Source: Macrolepiota albuminosa (Eukaryota; Basidiomycota; Agaricomycetes; Agaricales; Agaricaceae). Taken from it: a DNA stretch of 64,000 nucleotides. The notes beneath the pieces were generated by a model. That model saw only the letters and a program-made list of their open reading frames with translations. It had not been told where the DNA came from and ran no database searches. The stretch lies in the NCBI GenBank assembly GCA_027475525.1, contig JAMWFC010000046.1, positions 3,162,001 through 3,226,000 on the forward strand, written 5' to 3'. The position numbers were made by a program, and so were the translations under genes. Below are positions 10,596 to 21,918 of the stretch, piece by piece (positions within the stretch are counted from its first letter, which is position 1; the number at the start of each line of letters is the position of its first letter).

Positions 10596-13331
10596 TCAGT
10601 ACTTGCGTGTTGCGAGTTCCCTAATTTCATACAGGTAGGAGCGATCTGGATTTGAGAAGACATCCTGTGGAGCCAGAACTGATCTCCAAGTTTTCATCTC
10701 TGACCGATGTCGTTCTTCAGCCGCTCTACAGCTTTCCATGAACGTCTCATCAACATCAAAGACCATCGATGCTCTTGAACCCCGTTCGCTGCTCGAGTCG
10801 GATATCGTTCGAGTGTGACTACGAGCCGGGCTGGGAGCTTCCGCTTGCGTAGACGATATACTCGATTCACTGCTTGAAGCTGCGGAACTAGTGTTGGCGC
10901 TAATATCAGATCCACTGAGTTGCTGCAAACTCGCACGTATGGTACCGCCTTTCGTTCCCCAGGCATTATCTTGCTTGTCTTCTGCGAGGTCAGCAAAGAC
11001 ATCGGGTTCTTCTTCGTCCGGCGGCAGCGTTGAGACCCAACACATGCGCGCTGGGTCGAAAATCATGTTTCCCACTATCCGCGCGCCAGAGGCGAAGGAA
11101 CCCAGAGGCGAGCCAATTGATGAGCCCGTAAGGTGGGTTATGAGGGCGGGGCGTGTAGATGTACCACTAGTAGAATCGAAACCACGTAGAACATGATCGT
11201 TCCCTTCCCAACGAAGAGTTGTTGGGTTCCACTTCATGTCTCCAACAACTATAGAAGATTGTAAGTTTATAATAAAGTGCAAATATGAAGGAAGGTCACC
11301 TTTTGGGCCATTGGTGCCACCTAGATTACGAATAAGAGTGGGCTTTCTTCGTGTTTCTGGAGAAGGGGTTTTTGCAGCCTTCTTCTTTATTGCTTTGGGG
11401 CTAGATGGTTTAGAGTTGTTGGTTTTTGAAGAAAACTCAATACGAGCTGTGCGTCTCAACGTGTTTGTTGCAGGTGGAAGGGAAGTTGGAGGAGCTTTTT
11501 CTGATAGACCTGTTAATTATGTTCAGGGGACCGGCTCAAGTCTCTTACCAGTACTACCGCTCAAATCTTCCCGTTGGTTCTTTTTTATAGTCCCCTTCCC
11601 AGCGCTAGAATGAGATGGATAAGTGGTACATGGGACGCGGTTTCCATCCTTTGGTTGCACACGGAATTTGACTTCTTTGTCACGATCGGTGGGAAGGTCT
11701 TCAAATGTATCGAGTTCAGTGCCGTCACCGAACTGTCGTTGGCGTTTAGGTCGGCGAAGAAGCTTGGGTGCCACAGGTTGAGAGATGTTTGAATCACGCC
11801 TGGAAGATATCGCAGTAGCCGGAGGATGTGACAGAACAGGGGATGTCGAAGGCGGAGCTGGTGGTGTGCCTTGTGTGGCAATTGCTCCAAAAACACCGGA
11901 TAGAGAAGGCCGCGCTTTCAAGCGTGACTGGCTCGGCATAGTCAGACGGAGAGCGACAGGGTTAGATGAGGGAGTAGATGGCCGTGTAGGAGGAATCTTA
12001 AAATCTTGCGGTCGATTGGTAGAATACTTGTGGGATTTGGCGCGGGACGCAATAGTGGGCTCCTCATAACGCGCCTTGGAAGTTCCTGCCACTGGAGGTG
12101 ACCCAGAGCCTGATGCATGGGTGTGGGTGGATTCGACGAGTGAAGATAGCGAAGCTTTGCGGGTAAGACCGCGCATGCTCGCAGGAGGAGTTGGAGGTTT
12201 GAAGCCGGAATAGGATTTTTGTCCACGAAGACTCCCAGGTTTAGGAGAAAGGAAAGATGCCGATAGAGAAGGTGTTGGTACAGCAGATGACAAAGCTTGG
12301 AATGTTTGAGAACGGGATTGGCCTTGAAGGGGTGGAGAAGGTGATAGTCGTATCTTCTGCAGTTGACGAACAGAAGATTGCGGCGGGTTTAGAGGAGATT
12401 TGGCTCGATTGAGCCGAGACGGCGGACGGAGAATAGAGGACCTTTGGTGTGGGATGGTATGATTTCGCTGGGAGGACCGATGCGGTAATTGCGATTTGAG
12501 AAGTAGACGTTTGGGGTTGAGATCGGCATCGTCGTCGAACACGAGGCCGGTTTCGAAATCTTCTTCAGGATCTGGAGCTGCGACTTGCAAGCGTGTATTG
12601 GCGACTTGGGTCTTCTTTTTCATGTCAAGGATCTTGGTCAATTGACGAGCACTGTGACCCGATTCGAAAAGAGAAGAGGGAAGTACAAGGCCCTCGAGTT
12701 CGTCTTGCTCTTCTTCAATTGACGAGCACTGTGACCCGATTCGAAAAGAGAAGAGGGAAGTACAAGGCCCTCGAGTTCGTCTTGCTCTTCTTCGGTTCTG
12801 AGGCAGGGAGGGAAACGGAGGAGATAGAATGGGATGAAGGCGATGCAGCCGTAAAGCCAAGGGAGAATACGCATCAGAGGACTGTGATGACGAGGCCTGG
12901 TCCTTGTCACCCCATTCGAGGGAATTCTTGGAGGAACGATGGCTCAGAGGCAAAGGGGCGAGAGAAAGCTGTGTGAGATCGGAAGGTAAGGCAAAGGCAT
13001 CTTCGAAGTCTTCGTCAATGAATGGCTGAGAAGGTTTATGAGGCTCTGATAAAGGAAGGACGGTTGCTTTGATGGTAGACGCGCCCTCGTCGTCGTCGTC
13101 GTCGATGTCGGACAACGAAGGAGGTGGGCGAATTGCGAAAATTTGAGAAGAATCTGTTGTGGCGGAGGACATGATAGGACGAAATCTACGTGGACTAATG
13201 TTGAGGCCAATATCCCAGTCTTCTTCGTCGACGTCCTTGTGTGGATGGATTACCGCGCCGTCAGGGATGTCAAAATCTGCATCGGGCCATTCCTCGCTGG
13301 GTACGAGAGTGGGGGCGGGGATGGTGGCCAT
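10596..13331 (-). CDS. Byr4/Bfa1-like cytokinesis regulator
   Basis: A large, Ser/Pro-rich protein resembling Byr4/Bfa1, the scaffold subunit of the two-component GAP (with Cdc16/Bub2) that restrains the Spg1/Tem1 GTPase at the spindle pole body. The N-terminus (start 13331) is acidic and low in complexity. The C-terminal exons contain paired signature blocks: GDMKWNPTTLRWEGND at about 11220 and GNMIFDPARMCWVSTLPPDEEEPDVF at 10990-11080 (given here in part). Short introns separate the exons near 11460-11523 and 11240-11300. The middle carries a 77-bp duplication (12638-12793). The conserved frame needs one extra base after 12793, and another one-base gap is apparent near 12863/12864. Family assignment is by recognition of the two W-containing motifs. 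Confidence 0.75.
12638..12793. repeat. 77-bp period exact tandem duplication (site 3)
   Basis: 12638-12716 matches 12715-12793 exactly at an offset of 77, inside the Byr4-like gene. After collapse, one base is still missing right of 12793 to connect the SLPASEP frame to the EEEQDELEGLV frame. Confidence 0.98.
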
Positions 13332-13467
13332 GGAAATAAAGGAAGGAAAAGAGAAAGGGGACGAAGGAATACACTCGAAAAAAAAAGACGAAGACGGTAT
13401 ACTAGAAACAACATCGACAACGACAATACACTCGTGTTCATTGAGGTCACGTCACGGTCACGTCACT

Positions 13468-16400
13468 CTAGTATGGCATCAAGCGCCTCAGCTCCCGCGC
13501 ATGGTCCACAATCTCATCCGTCTCGCTCTCCCAGTCCGCCCCTTCTTCCACCTCGTCTTTCCATGCACCCAGCCCCTCATCCAGCCCCGCCCGCAGCCGC
13601 AGCCCCCGCTCTGCCATCGTGTCTGCAATTCCGCCTAGCTCCTTCCCGCTAAACACACCCCGTAGTGGTCCAAATGCCAGTAGATATAGACCTGCATCCG
13701 AACATCATCAGCTTTTGTCCCACTCTCCAGTACTATCTACTTACTCTTCACCAATGGACATTCCCCAATCGCCCGGAACAGAAGTTTCTTAGCGTGTTGA
13801 AGCTCACCAGTCCGTATCTCGAGCTCGATGTATATACGCCAGAGTATGTGGCTTGCAGAAGTTTCTTAGCGTGTTGAAGCTCACCAGTCCGTATCTCGAG
13901 CTCGATGTATATACGCCAGAGTATGTGGCTTGCTCTTGTTCTAGATGCCACTAGTCACCAAAGCAATACAAAAAAATGTTCCTCATACCTTTCGCTAGAA
14001 ATTGCACCGGCCAATCCGCTGCGCGTACGTTCAATCTCTCCTCTCCATCGTGCTTTGTCCCATCCTGCAATCCACACTTCTTCTACCCGCCGTACAACAT
14101 CTTTTGCCTTGGAACCATCCTCGCCCAGCACCCTTCTCACGCGTCCCCACACTCCTTGACCACGTTCTCCTTCCAAAAACAGCCCTAATATAACCGAGTT
14201 GCTTGGAAATTCCTCCATGGCCATCTCCACACGCTGCCGTAGCACAGCAGGTGCCATTGGGTTTTTCAGAACAACACTGTATTGGTAGATTGTCAGCAAG
14301 CAAGCAACCAACAAACTCTCTCGACAATGTCCCTGTCTGTGATCTCCGTTCAAGTGATCGTCAAAGACCTCAAGTGCAGACGTAATATCTCTCCCGGTCA
14401 GAATCTCCAGGAGGGCACGAAGTTTGATCCATCCTTCCCTATCCTTCCACTCTTCTTCGCCTTTAATAGCATCGTCCAAACTACGTCGACACCGAAGCAC
14501 CGCAACCCCGCTATGTCCTTGTACACCTGCAGAACGTAGAACAATTTGAAGAGCCTGTCTTGAATCGCCGTTTATCCATTCCATATGCGCCCAATCCCAC
14601 CAGAGACTGCTTATTCCCTGTAGAGAGGCGCCGCTCGAAGTTGTCAAGACCGTCTGGTATATTTTTCTAGCGTCATCAAATCTCCCGCGTATCATCTCCA
14701 ATCGTGCGTGAACCCCCCATTGAATGAAAGATTCATTGCAAGACAAGAGATGGCGAGAATGCTTCAAAGCACTTCCAAAAGTGGTGATATTTGACCATCA
14801 AACGCAGAAAAACTAAATCGGCTCACGTTTTAACGTTAATTGCTGCTTCAAATGCCAATGTCAAGGTATCCCATTCCATATCATCAGTGCCGAATCGCAG
14901 TTGAGCAAAGATACGTCTGATATAATCATGGTCGAGTCCTTGTACGTCTTCGCTCTCCCACATCGCAGCTTTCATTTTCTCTGTCTGAGACATTCTGATT
15001 ATATCCAACGGTCCAAGTACCCCAGATCCCCAGCACTTGATGGGGCCACGCGGGTCCGCATATTGTTTCTCCCGACCAACAATCACTCCGGCAAACGATT
15101 CGCTCGTTGATTGGGCCTGAGTTGCTTCTGAGGGGAACAACGCATCTAGAAAAGGTTGTCGTGTTAGATGACCTAGGTTCCACCGATCATCCCAGTTGAT
15201 ATAGTTGGACGTGGACAATGTCAATGAAAATCCAGGAATATGGAGACCAGCAAAAGAAAGCCATGTTTTTCGGAAAGCGCACTTCGCTGCGACAGATGTA
15301 ATATGCATCAAGAATGAGCAGATGTCAGAAAACAGTATCGCAGAGTATGGGTCACATGTGTCGTCACAAGAACGCGAGGGCAGATAATCAAACTCATCCA
15401 TTCAGAAAACAGTATCGCAGAGTATGGGTCACATGTGTCGTCACAAGAACGCGAGGGCAGATAATCAAACTCATCCATCGGGTTTCACGCGCCGCCCATT
15501 GTCGGTAAGGGTCAAGATCATTAACCTGAATGATATCCTGCTTTTTGGAAGAAAAGTCTTCACGATGACCAGAGACCCAAGCTGCCCAGCCACGAGACCC
15601 GACCTCGCCAATTCGAGGTGCTTCAGACTCCCAAAAGTTCTCAAGATGTTCAAGCTGCGTTTCATGAGGTAAACCATAGAGTGTTTGTGGAATCCCGAAC
15701 AACCTTGTATGTCCAAGCCAAGTCAGAGCATGAGATTACCAAAAAGAGACGAGTCACCCTTACAGTTCCGCTTGAGCCTGAAACAATGCGGTCGCACGTT
15801 CCACGTATCCTGTGTACACAATGATAAGTTGTTGTGTGTGAATGTGAGTGGAAACGCGTCACACCAACCAGCGCGCTGGAATGCTTCTGCGACGCGCCAA
15901 AAGACTCGGACTTTCGCTAGCTCGTCTTGCTCGCTTTGACCAAAAACATGAGAGATTCGGGTGACATCCTCAGTAATCCCATCGACGCCATTCGCAGCCC
16001 GCCTAATCCTCCATTCCAACCACTCCATCCAGATATCCACTCCACCAGTTTGTAAAGCCTCTTCCCACTCCGCTCGAACTTTGCTCTCGTGCCATACTTC
16101 TTCTCCTGCTCTCAAGTACTGAATGCGGAGGATCTTGGACGACTTATTCCGTGCATCAGCAGCGAATGCACGAGCGAGGATCGAAACGGTGATCTCGGAA
16201 CGTGCTTTAGTGGCATTCTTGGACGTCATCGGGATTGTCGAAAGGGTGTGCGAAAGAAGTTGAAGCCAACTATCCGTGGACCCTGGCTCTTTCGCAATTA
16301 CTTCCTCGAGTTGCTTCAGCTTCTCCTGATACGACGTCAGTATCACCTCGTCAGAAGAGCTCTCGTCATTAGAAATTCGGTCAGATGTATCGGAAGCATC

Positions 16401-17184
16401 AGCATCTGAATCAGTATCATCTTTCGACGTTGTGATAGAACGGTAGGACTCCGAATTGATACCCTGCGGTCGACCAGACGAAAGACGTATAAATCCATCG
16501 ACCTCTTGATGCTTATATGTGTCTCCAGCTCGAAGTACTCTTCGGGTCGGAGGGGCGAGCAACAAAGCTCGGGCACTGGAATCAGTCAGACTTCGCATCT
16601 GTCCGAGAATTTGAAAGCGTAAGACACGCAATCTTATAGTAACGAAAACGATATAACCTACCTTTCGTCGGTCTGCTGGACCAACTTCAATACCTTTACC
16701 GCTACGATGTGTTACTGTCCATGAATGAGATAAGCCTAGAACATATCTGCCTCCTTTGCTATCGTGAGACGTCTTCAAAGAACACATTGGAAGCCTTACG
16801 ATCGATGATGCGGTATTTTGGTATGTCTCTTGCATGTAGCCCACCGTACTGGATGTTATAAGGGTCTCCTTTCCGGTCTGAATAATATAACCGCGATGAT
16901 TCCTTTTCGGCAGACGAAGTGTCGAACTCGGAATGAGTCCTCTCTGGATTGTAGTAGGCCGAAGCGTCTGGAATTGAAGCACGACTACGATTCTTATCTT
17001 TCAATGATTTCTCCTTCCTTCTTTCGCCCTTATCCTTGTCGCGAGAGCGTTTGCGTTTCTTCGTCGAAGTAGCCGGATTTGAAGCGCTGAGTCCAGACTC
17101 AAGGTCCGGAAATGACGAGAACGAAGGAAAGGACGAGAATGACGGGGCAGACATAAGAAGTTGAACGGGCGCCCCTGATGCCAT
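13468..17184 (-). CDS. NRDE2: NRDE2-like nuclear RNAi/RNA-processing factor
   Basis: An NRDE-2 family protein (S. pombe Nrl1), a nuclear HAT-repeat protein that acts with the Mtr4 helicase and spliceosome on RNA decay, splicing and genome stability. The start at 17184 gives a basic K/R-rich N-terminus (KKRKRSRDKDKGERRKEK), then the characteristic LLAPPTRRVLRAGD block at about 16520-16580. HAT-type repeats follow (WLQLLSHTLS, WMEWLEWRIRRA, and HLENFWESEAPRIGE at about 15600). The C-terminus ends in ELRRLMPY at 13468. Two 77-bp duplications interrupt it (13779-13933 and 15325-15478). The second needs one extra base at 15478/15479 to join RETR to MDEFDYLPSR. It is divergent from NIP7 with only 88 bases between the starts. 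Confidence 0.85.
13779..13933. repeat. 77-bp period exact tandem duplication (site 4)
   Basis: 13779-13856 matches 13856-13933 exactly at an offset of 77, in the 3' part of NRDE2. Collapse leaves an open frame. Confidence 0.98.
15325..15478. repeat. 77-bp exact tandem duplication (site 5)
   Basis: 15325-15401 and 15402-15478 are identical, in the middle of NRDE2. The conserved frame requires removal of one copy plus one extra base right of 15478. Confidence 0.98.
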
Positions 17185-17272
17185 GCCACGAACAATTTCT
17201 GTGAATTACGTAACACAAACGCGATCCAGTTTTTTCCTGGCCACTCACCACTAGGTCCCTGTCACGCATAGC
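17185..17272. promoter_or_regulatory. Divergent promoter between NRDE2 and NIP7
   Basis: Only 88 bases separate the two opposed start codons, so both genes must use a shared or overlapping promoter and 5' UTR region. No core element was recognised. Confidence 0.5.
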
Positions 17273-18080
17273 ATGCGACCACTCACCGAGGATGAATCAA
17301 AAGCGGTTTTCACAAAACTTGCTAACTATATAGTACGTGAACACCCTTACACTCATCCATTTCTGACACTTTCGCTAGGGGAAGAACCTTATTCACCTGA
17401 TTGACAGACAAGATGAACCGTACTGCTTTCGACTTCACAAAGACCGTGTCTATTATGTTTCCGAATCTTCCATGCGTCTAGGCATCTCAGTTGCGCGACC
17501 AAACCTTGTTAGCCTTGGCACATGTTTTGGAAAGTTTAGTAAGAGTGGCAAATTCAAGTTGCATGTTACGTCTTTGGATTACATTGCGCAATATGCAAAA
17601 TATAAGGTAAATCTGCAATTATACTGCTCAAAATGGTTTGACCATAAGTGGCGCAGGTGTGGATAAAGCCAAATGGTGAAATGCCATTCCTTTATGGAAA
17701 TCATGTCGTAAAGGCACACCTGGGGAGAATAACAGAGGATACGCCAGAGCATCAAGGAGTTGTCGTTTTCTCCATGAAGGATACACCTCTAGTGAGCTCC
17801 TTTACTTTTAGTAATTTGTGACTTCCAACTCAACTATATTTTCCTCGTAAGGGTTTTGGCGTAACAGCTCGCTCAACTGTTGACACCCGAAAACTAGATC
17901 CAACTGCTATTATCGTGTTCCATCAAGCGTGCGTCTTTCTGTTTGACTGAAATATGTTCTTTCTACTGACGCAAGTCTTAGTGATGTTGGGGAATACTTG
18001 CGTGACGAGGTCAGTCCATCGCCCCTTCGAGTTTTAACTTTTAGGCTCATGGTATCCATTTGAAGGACACCCTCTTCTAG
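17273..18080 (+). CDS. NIP7: Ribosome biogenesis protein NIP7
   Basis: NIP7 is a small PUA-domain protein needed for 27S pre-rRNA processing and 60S subunit assembly. The whole protein can be spliced from six exons: [20 protein letters not shown], then [17 protein letters not shown], then [11 protein letters not shown] with [20 protein letters not shown], then [15 protein letters not shown] with [18 protein letters not shown], then [17 protein letters not shown], then DVGEYLRDE and a short last exon ending DTLF. Each block lines up with human NIP7 in order. Introns are about 45-60 nt. Two acceptors are possible for the last exon, at about 18035 (ttttag) and 18064 (ttgaag), both in frame. It shares an 88-bp divergent promoter region with NRDE2. 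Confidence 0.95.
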
Positions 18081-18389
18081 CAATCATTTCACATTCCAAC
18101 TTGGCATTTTCAGGTTTCTGTGATTTTGGTAGACATGACGGACTCTATTTGACCTCGATCTCGATTCTGAAGTGCTCGGACGAGAAAGAATTTACTTTCC
18201 TTTTCATGCGCAGGCGCGTGCTGGCTGGAATTTTGTGATATTGCAACGCGAATATATGCATATAATGTCATGACATTAATCTGAGGATTCTGTATCAGTC
18301 ATTTAGAAACGTTGGGCCAATATTTATGATACAGTGGCTACGTAGTTGTTAGAACCTTCTTTTCGGAAAGTGACAGGTCGGAATCCGGA
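18081..18389. other. Intergenic, no feature seen
   Basis: About 310 bases between NIP7 and SEC39, both on the plus strand. Presumed 3' end and promoter; nothing else recognised. Confidence 0.5.
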
Positions 18390-21300
18390 ATGGCTTCGGA
18401 CCCCTACACGTATTGGTCTACACTCAGTGACGACGAGCTCACTGTCGACAACGTTACTAACACTCTTGGCCTCGTTCAAAATGATCTCTGGGCTACAGCA
18501 GCTGTTGCTGATAGAGTTGTAAATGATGTCGAAGTCCAACAAACCTTACTCAAACTAGGCATAGCGAGAACAGATACTGCACTCAAGAGAAGCCGAGAGG
18601 CCACCAGTTCTCGGCTTGCTGTTCAAGCAGCGTCGATAGGAGATAGTCCTTCGAAGACATCGGAAGACGCGACCGGAGGAGGGAGTGTTTCTGACACGCT
18701 TCACGCATATTTTGACGCAAGGCACGAGGATGCACAACTATGCAACCTACGCGCTACCCTGTTGCACCGCCTGGATAGGCTCAATACATTCGTGGAAATT
18801 AGCAAAGGAGCACCAACTCTCAATTCTCAATGCAGCCTGGAGGATGAAGTAGAAGATTGGGAGGATGATCCTTGGGCCGACGAAACAACCAATACTTCCA
18901 TGGTTGTAAAGGAAAAATCCTCAGAACAATTCCCAATACCCTTATCTTCTTTTCTCGTGGAGGACCTTTATCTCATTTCGTGTCAGTTAGCGTCCTGGCA
19001 ATGGTTTGAAGCCGTTCACGCTCTCCAGGCCCGGCATCATCTCATCCTGTGGCCCCTTCGACTGGCCATACTAGACAATGTGCCCGAGCACGTCCACCCA
19101 ACTAACTTCCGCGAACTTCTTCCAGCTTTTGACGTCTCTTCAAATCTGGAACTCAAACCGACTCAAAGACCTTGGAGGGTGGAGAGTGATTGGTCAGAAT
19201 TGAGTGATGTCCAAACAGCACTGAAGAATATTCCTTTAGTGTCCTCAACTTGGAGATCAGAATCGGTTTTGGACCATGCTCTTCCCCGTTCTCTTCTCAC
19301 AGCCGATGATCTCTCGAAGTGGTACAAATCACGCGTCGATAAAATCATAAACGCGAGTGGCTTAATTGACATTGCATTAGCAACAATCCAGCATGGTGCA
19401 TCCCAAGGTATTCCTGACCTTGATGAAATTGGGGAGGAATTGAGCCTTCTTTCTCGTCTTGTTTACGACACATTTCAAGGGCCTGAGGCTGAAGAGGATT
19501 GGACTCTTCATCGCTGGTATTCCATGGAGCCGTCTGCTGTTGTGAAGGCATATCTCGCCAACTCTACATCAGAGTCTGTATCGAAAGACATTTCCCGCCT
19601 CGTCTTACCGTATCTATTCGTCCTTGAATCTCGTGCAGAAAGGGAAGGAACCCCTGATCCAGAACTACCTAATCGCCTTCTTTACGAATACATCTTATCA
19701 GCACCACTTGAGATCACAGCAGCGATCTTTGAGGCCTCTAAACCTACATTACCAACGTCTCAGCGTCTGATAAAGGACGATCAAGACATCGCACGCCTTG
19801 CACTCGCGTGCCTATATGGTAGCGATAGCTTGGATGAATGGTCAATGATGAGCCGTATTTTTGAATGCCTCCCAGCTTGGGATATACCTCGGGACGTGGA
19901 TAACGATGAGGATGTAACGGACACAACAATCTCGTCTCTTGGCGCGTTCGTTACACCCTCCACGGATCAGCCAAAGTGCACTGCCTTTGACCTTTTGGTC
20001 TTCTTTAAACCCCTTCCAATAGCTTCATTGTCACGCGCACTTGACATTTTAGACGTACATTTGGAATCTGGCGAGATTCTCTCTCGATGGAACGTGCCTG
20101 CGCCTCTGCGTTGGTTTCTTCAAAGTAACACCGACATTAAGGAACAACGTGCATGGGCCAACAGAATGGCACGTCGAGCGGGAGGACTCGATGACCAGCT
20201 AAATTCTAAAGAGGACTGGGAATGGCTTTTGGAAGACATGTTGAAATTAACAGGCAAAGGAGACACCGGTCTTCCTGGTGCTCTAAAGAGGACTGGGAAT
20301 GGCTTTTGGAAGACATGTTGAAATTAACAGGCAAAGGAGACACCGGTCTTCCTGGTGCTTTGGGCTTCTGACGAGAGATGATGTGATGCAGCTATTTCTG
20401 AATGGTCTTTTAAGCACTGGTCGTGAGTTTCTTGATACATTGCATGAATCGAATAGAACCCTGACAGAGTGTCATAGGATTTGATATCGCCAAAGATATA
20501 CTGCGTTCTTCATCCCACAAATTGTCATTGGATGCTTCGAAAATTGAGAATATATGTTTAGATTGTTCTCGAGAATTCTATGATAATGCCCAGTCGGGAA
20601 ATCATAAGCTGGGCGACCTGAAACTGGCTTATGACTGGTAAATTCTTCCCTTTCTCATGCTCATGTCGAGTACTAAACTGAAGTCCATAGTCTGGATGTA
20701 CCACAGCTTAGTGACCGCATACTTCGGGAAAAGGAGTTCATTGAAGCGACCTCCCGAATATCTTCATTCAACGTTTTCTCTCGACCCGGAATTCCGATCT
20801 CTCCCATTGAGATACGTCTTACAAGCGACCGTCTTTCCTTGATAGCCCGTGTCCTTTCTAGCAACAGTGACGCCTACAAGCATAGCGAGGTCGTTCTCGA
20901 CTTGGCCTATAAACTTGGTTACAGAGACGATGTCGTTGCCGAAGTAAAAACCCTTGCGATGTTGGCAGATACGGCGCTTCAAGCCGAAGACTTCCCCCGT
21001 GCATCTGAATTCATTGAGCGAATGGTTGAAAGGGTCTGCAAGCTTCGTGATACGTCGTTGATCGAGGACATTCGAGTGACTGAAGCGAGCGAAGTTTGTT
21101 GGGTTGCATGCTTCCAGCTTGGTAGGCAGCCAGAGTTTAAGGACGTTGAAAAGAAGCTTTCTTTGTTAGGTCAGGCTTTGGAACTCTGCCCTGCCGAGAA
21201 ACTACATGACATCTTGTCTGCGTGGAATCGAATGGCGAGTAAAGATATTGACTATAGAAAAGAAAGGCTTTCTTCCGCAAATAAGGGGATCGCTGCTTCA

Positions 21301-21606
21301 GCTTCTCGAGAACGCACTCTTGTTCCAGGGGACGTTGCATCTTCTCTCCGAGCTCGTTTACGAGAATTCCATATGCCTTCACCTCCTTTGCTCAGCACCC
21401 CCGACGCAGCGGCTCTTGCCAGCCGAACTTTCCGAAGTGTCACGGCCAATTTCCCGTTTTCAGTGGGGCGTGGGTCTCAAGCATCCGACAGGGATGGATC
21501 TCGCGCGAGCAGTCTATTCAAGGGTGACAGAGAGGACGTTTCTGCACAAGCGACTCGCGTGTTCAATAAAGGTATTGGGTGGCTCATTGGAGCTGATAAC
21601 GAATGA
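18390..21606 (+). CDS. SEC39: Sec39-domain protein (Dsl1/NRZ tethering complex)
   Basis: A Sec39/NAG-family subunit of the ER Dsl1 tethering complex, which captures retrograde COPI vesicles. The first exon is long (18390 to about 20280) and starts MASDPYTYWSTLSDDEL. It contains an acidic tryptophan block (WEDDPWADE) and the Sec39 helical solenoid core (LASWQWFEAVHALQARHH, LPAFDVSS). The 3' part after several short introns (20839-21606) contains VVLDLAYKLGYRDDVV, CWVACFQLGRQPEF and a basic, Ser-rich C-terminus. A 77-bp duplication at 20205-20359 interrupts it. Collapse plus one missing T after 20359 restores GAFGLLTRDDVMQLFLNG, a conserved block of the domain. Confidence 0.88.
20205..20359. 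repeat. 77-bp period exact tandem duplication (site 6)
   Basis: 20205-20282 matches 20282-20359 exactly at an offset of 77, inside SEC39. The clearest missing-base case: ggtgcttt must be ggtgctttt to read GAFGLLTRDDV. Confidence 0.98.
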
Positions 21607-21918
21607 GTATTCTCTATGATAAGGACTCCTTACTTTCCATAATAGTATGATATGCAGGCTTTAGAGAAAAGGCGTGATTTGAGAGAGAGAACGAATCACA
21701 CGCGTTGCTGTGCAGACATCACACCTATATACACAGGAGATCCAGAAAGTAGTGTGCGGAATAGTCGATGGTATCTGAAACGAGGATACGCAAGTGTGTA
21801 ATGGTGTAAAATAAGGAAACCGCTAAAACAGGCTGGGTAACGTAGGTAGAAAGATTGGTATAAAGACAAATGAGTGAGACGATTGTCCATGATCATGAAA
21901 GAGGGTGTTAAGATTAAA
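21607..21918. other. Convergent intergenic region
   Basis: About 310 bases between the 3' ends of SEC39 (plus) and the unknown Ser-rich gene (minus). No feature recognised. Confidence 0.5.
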
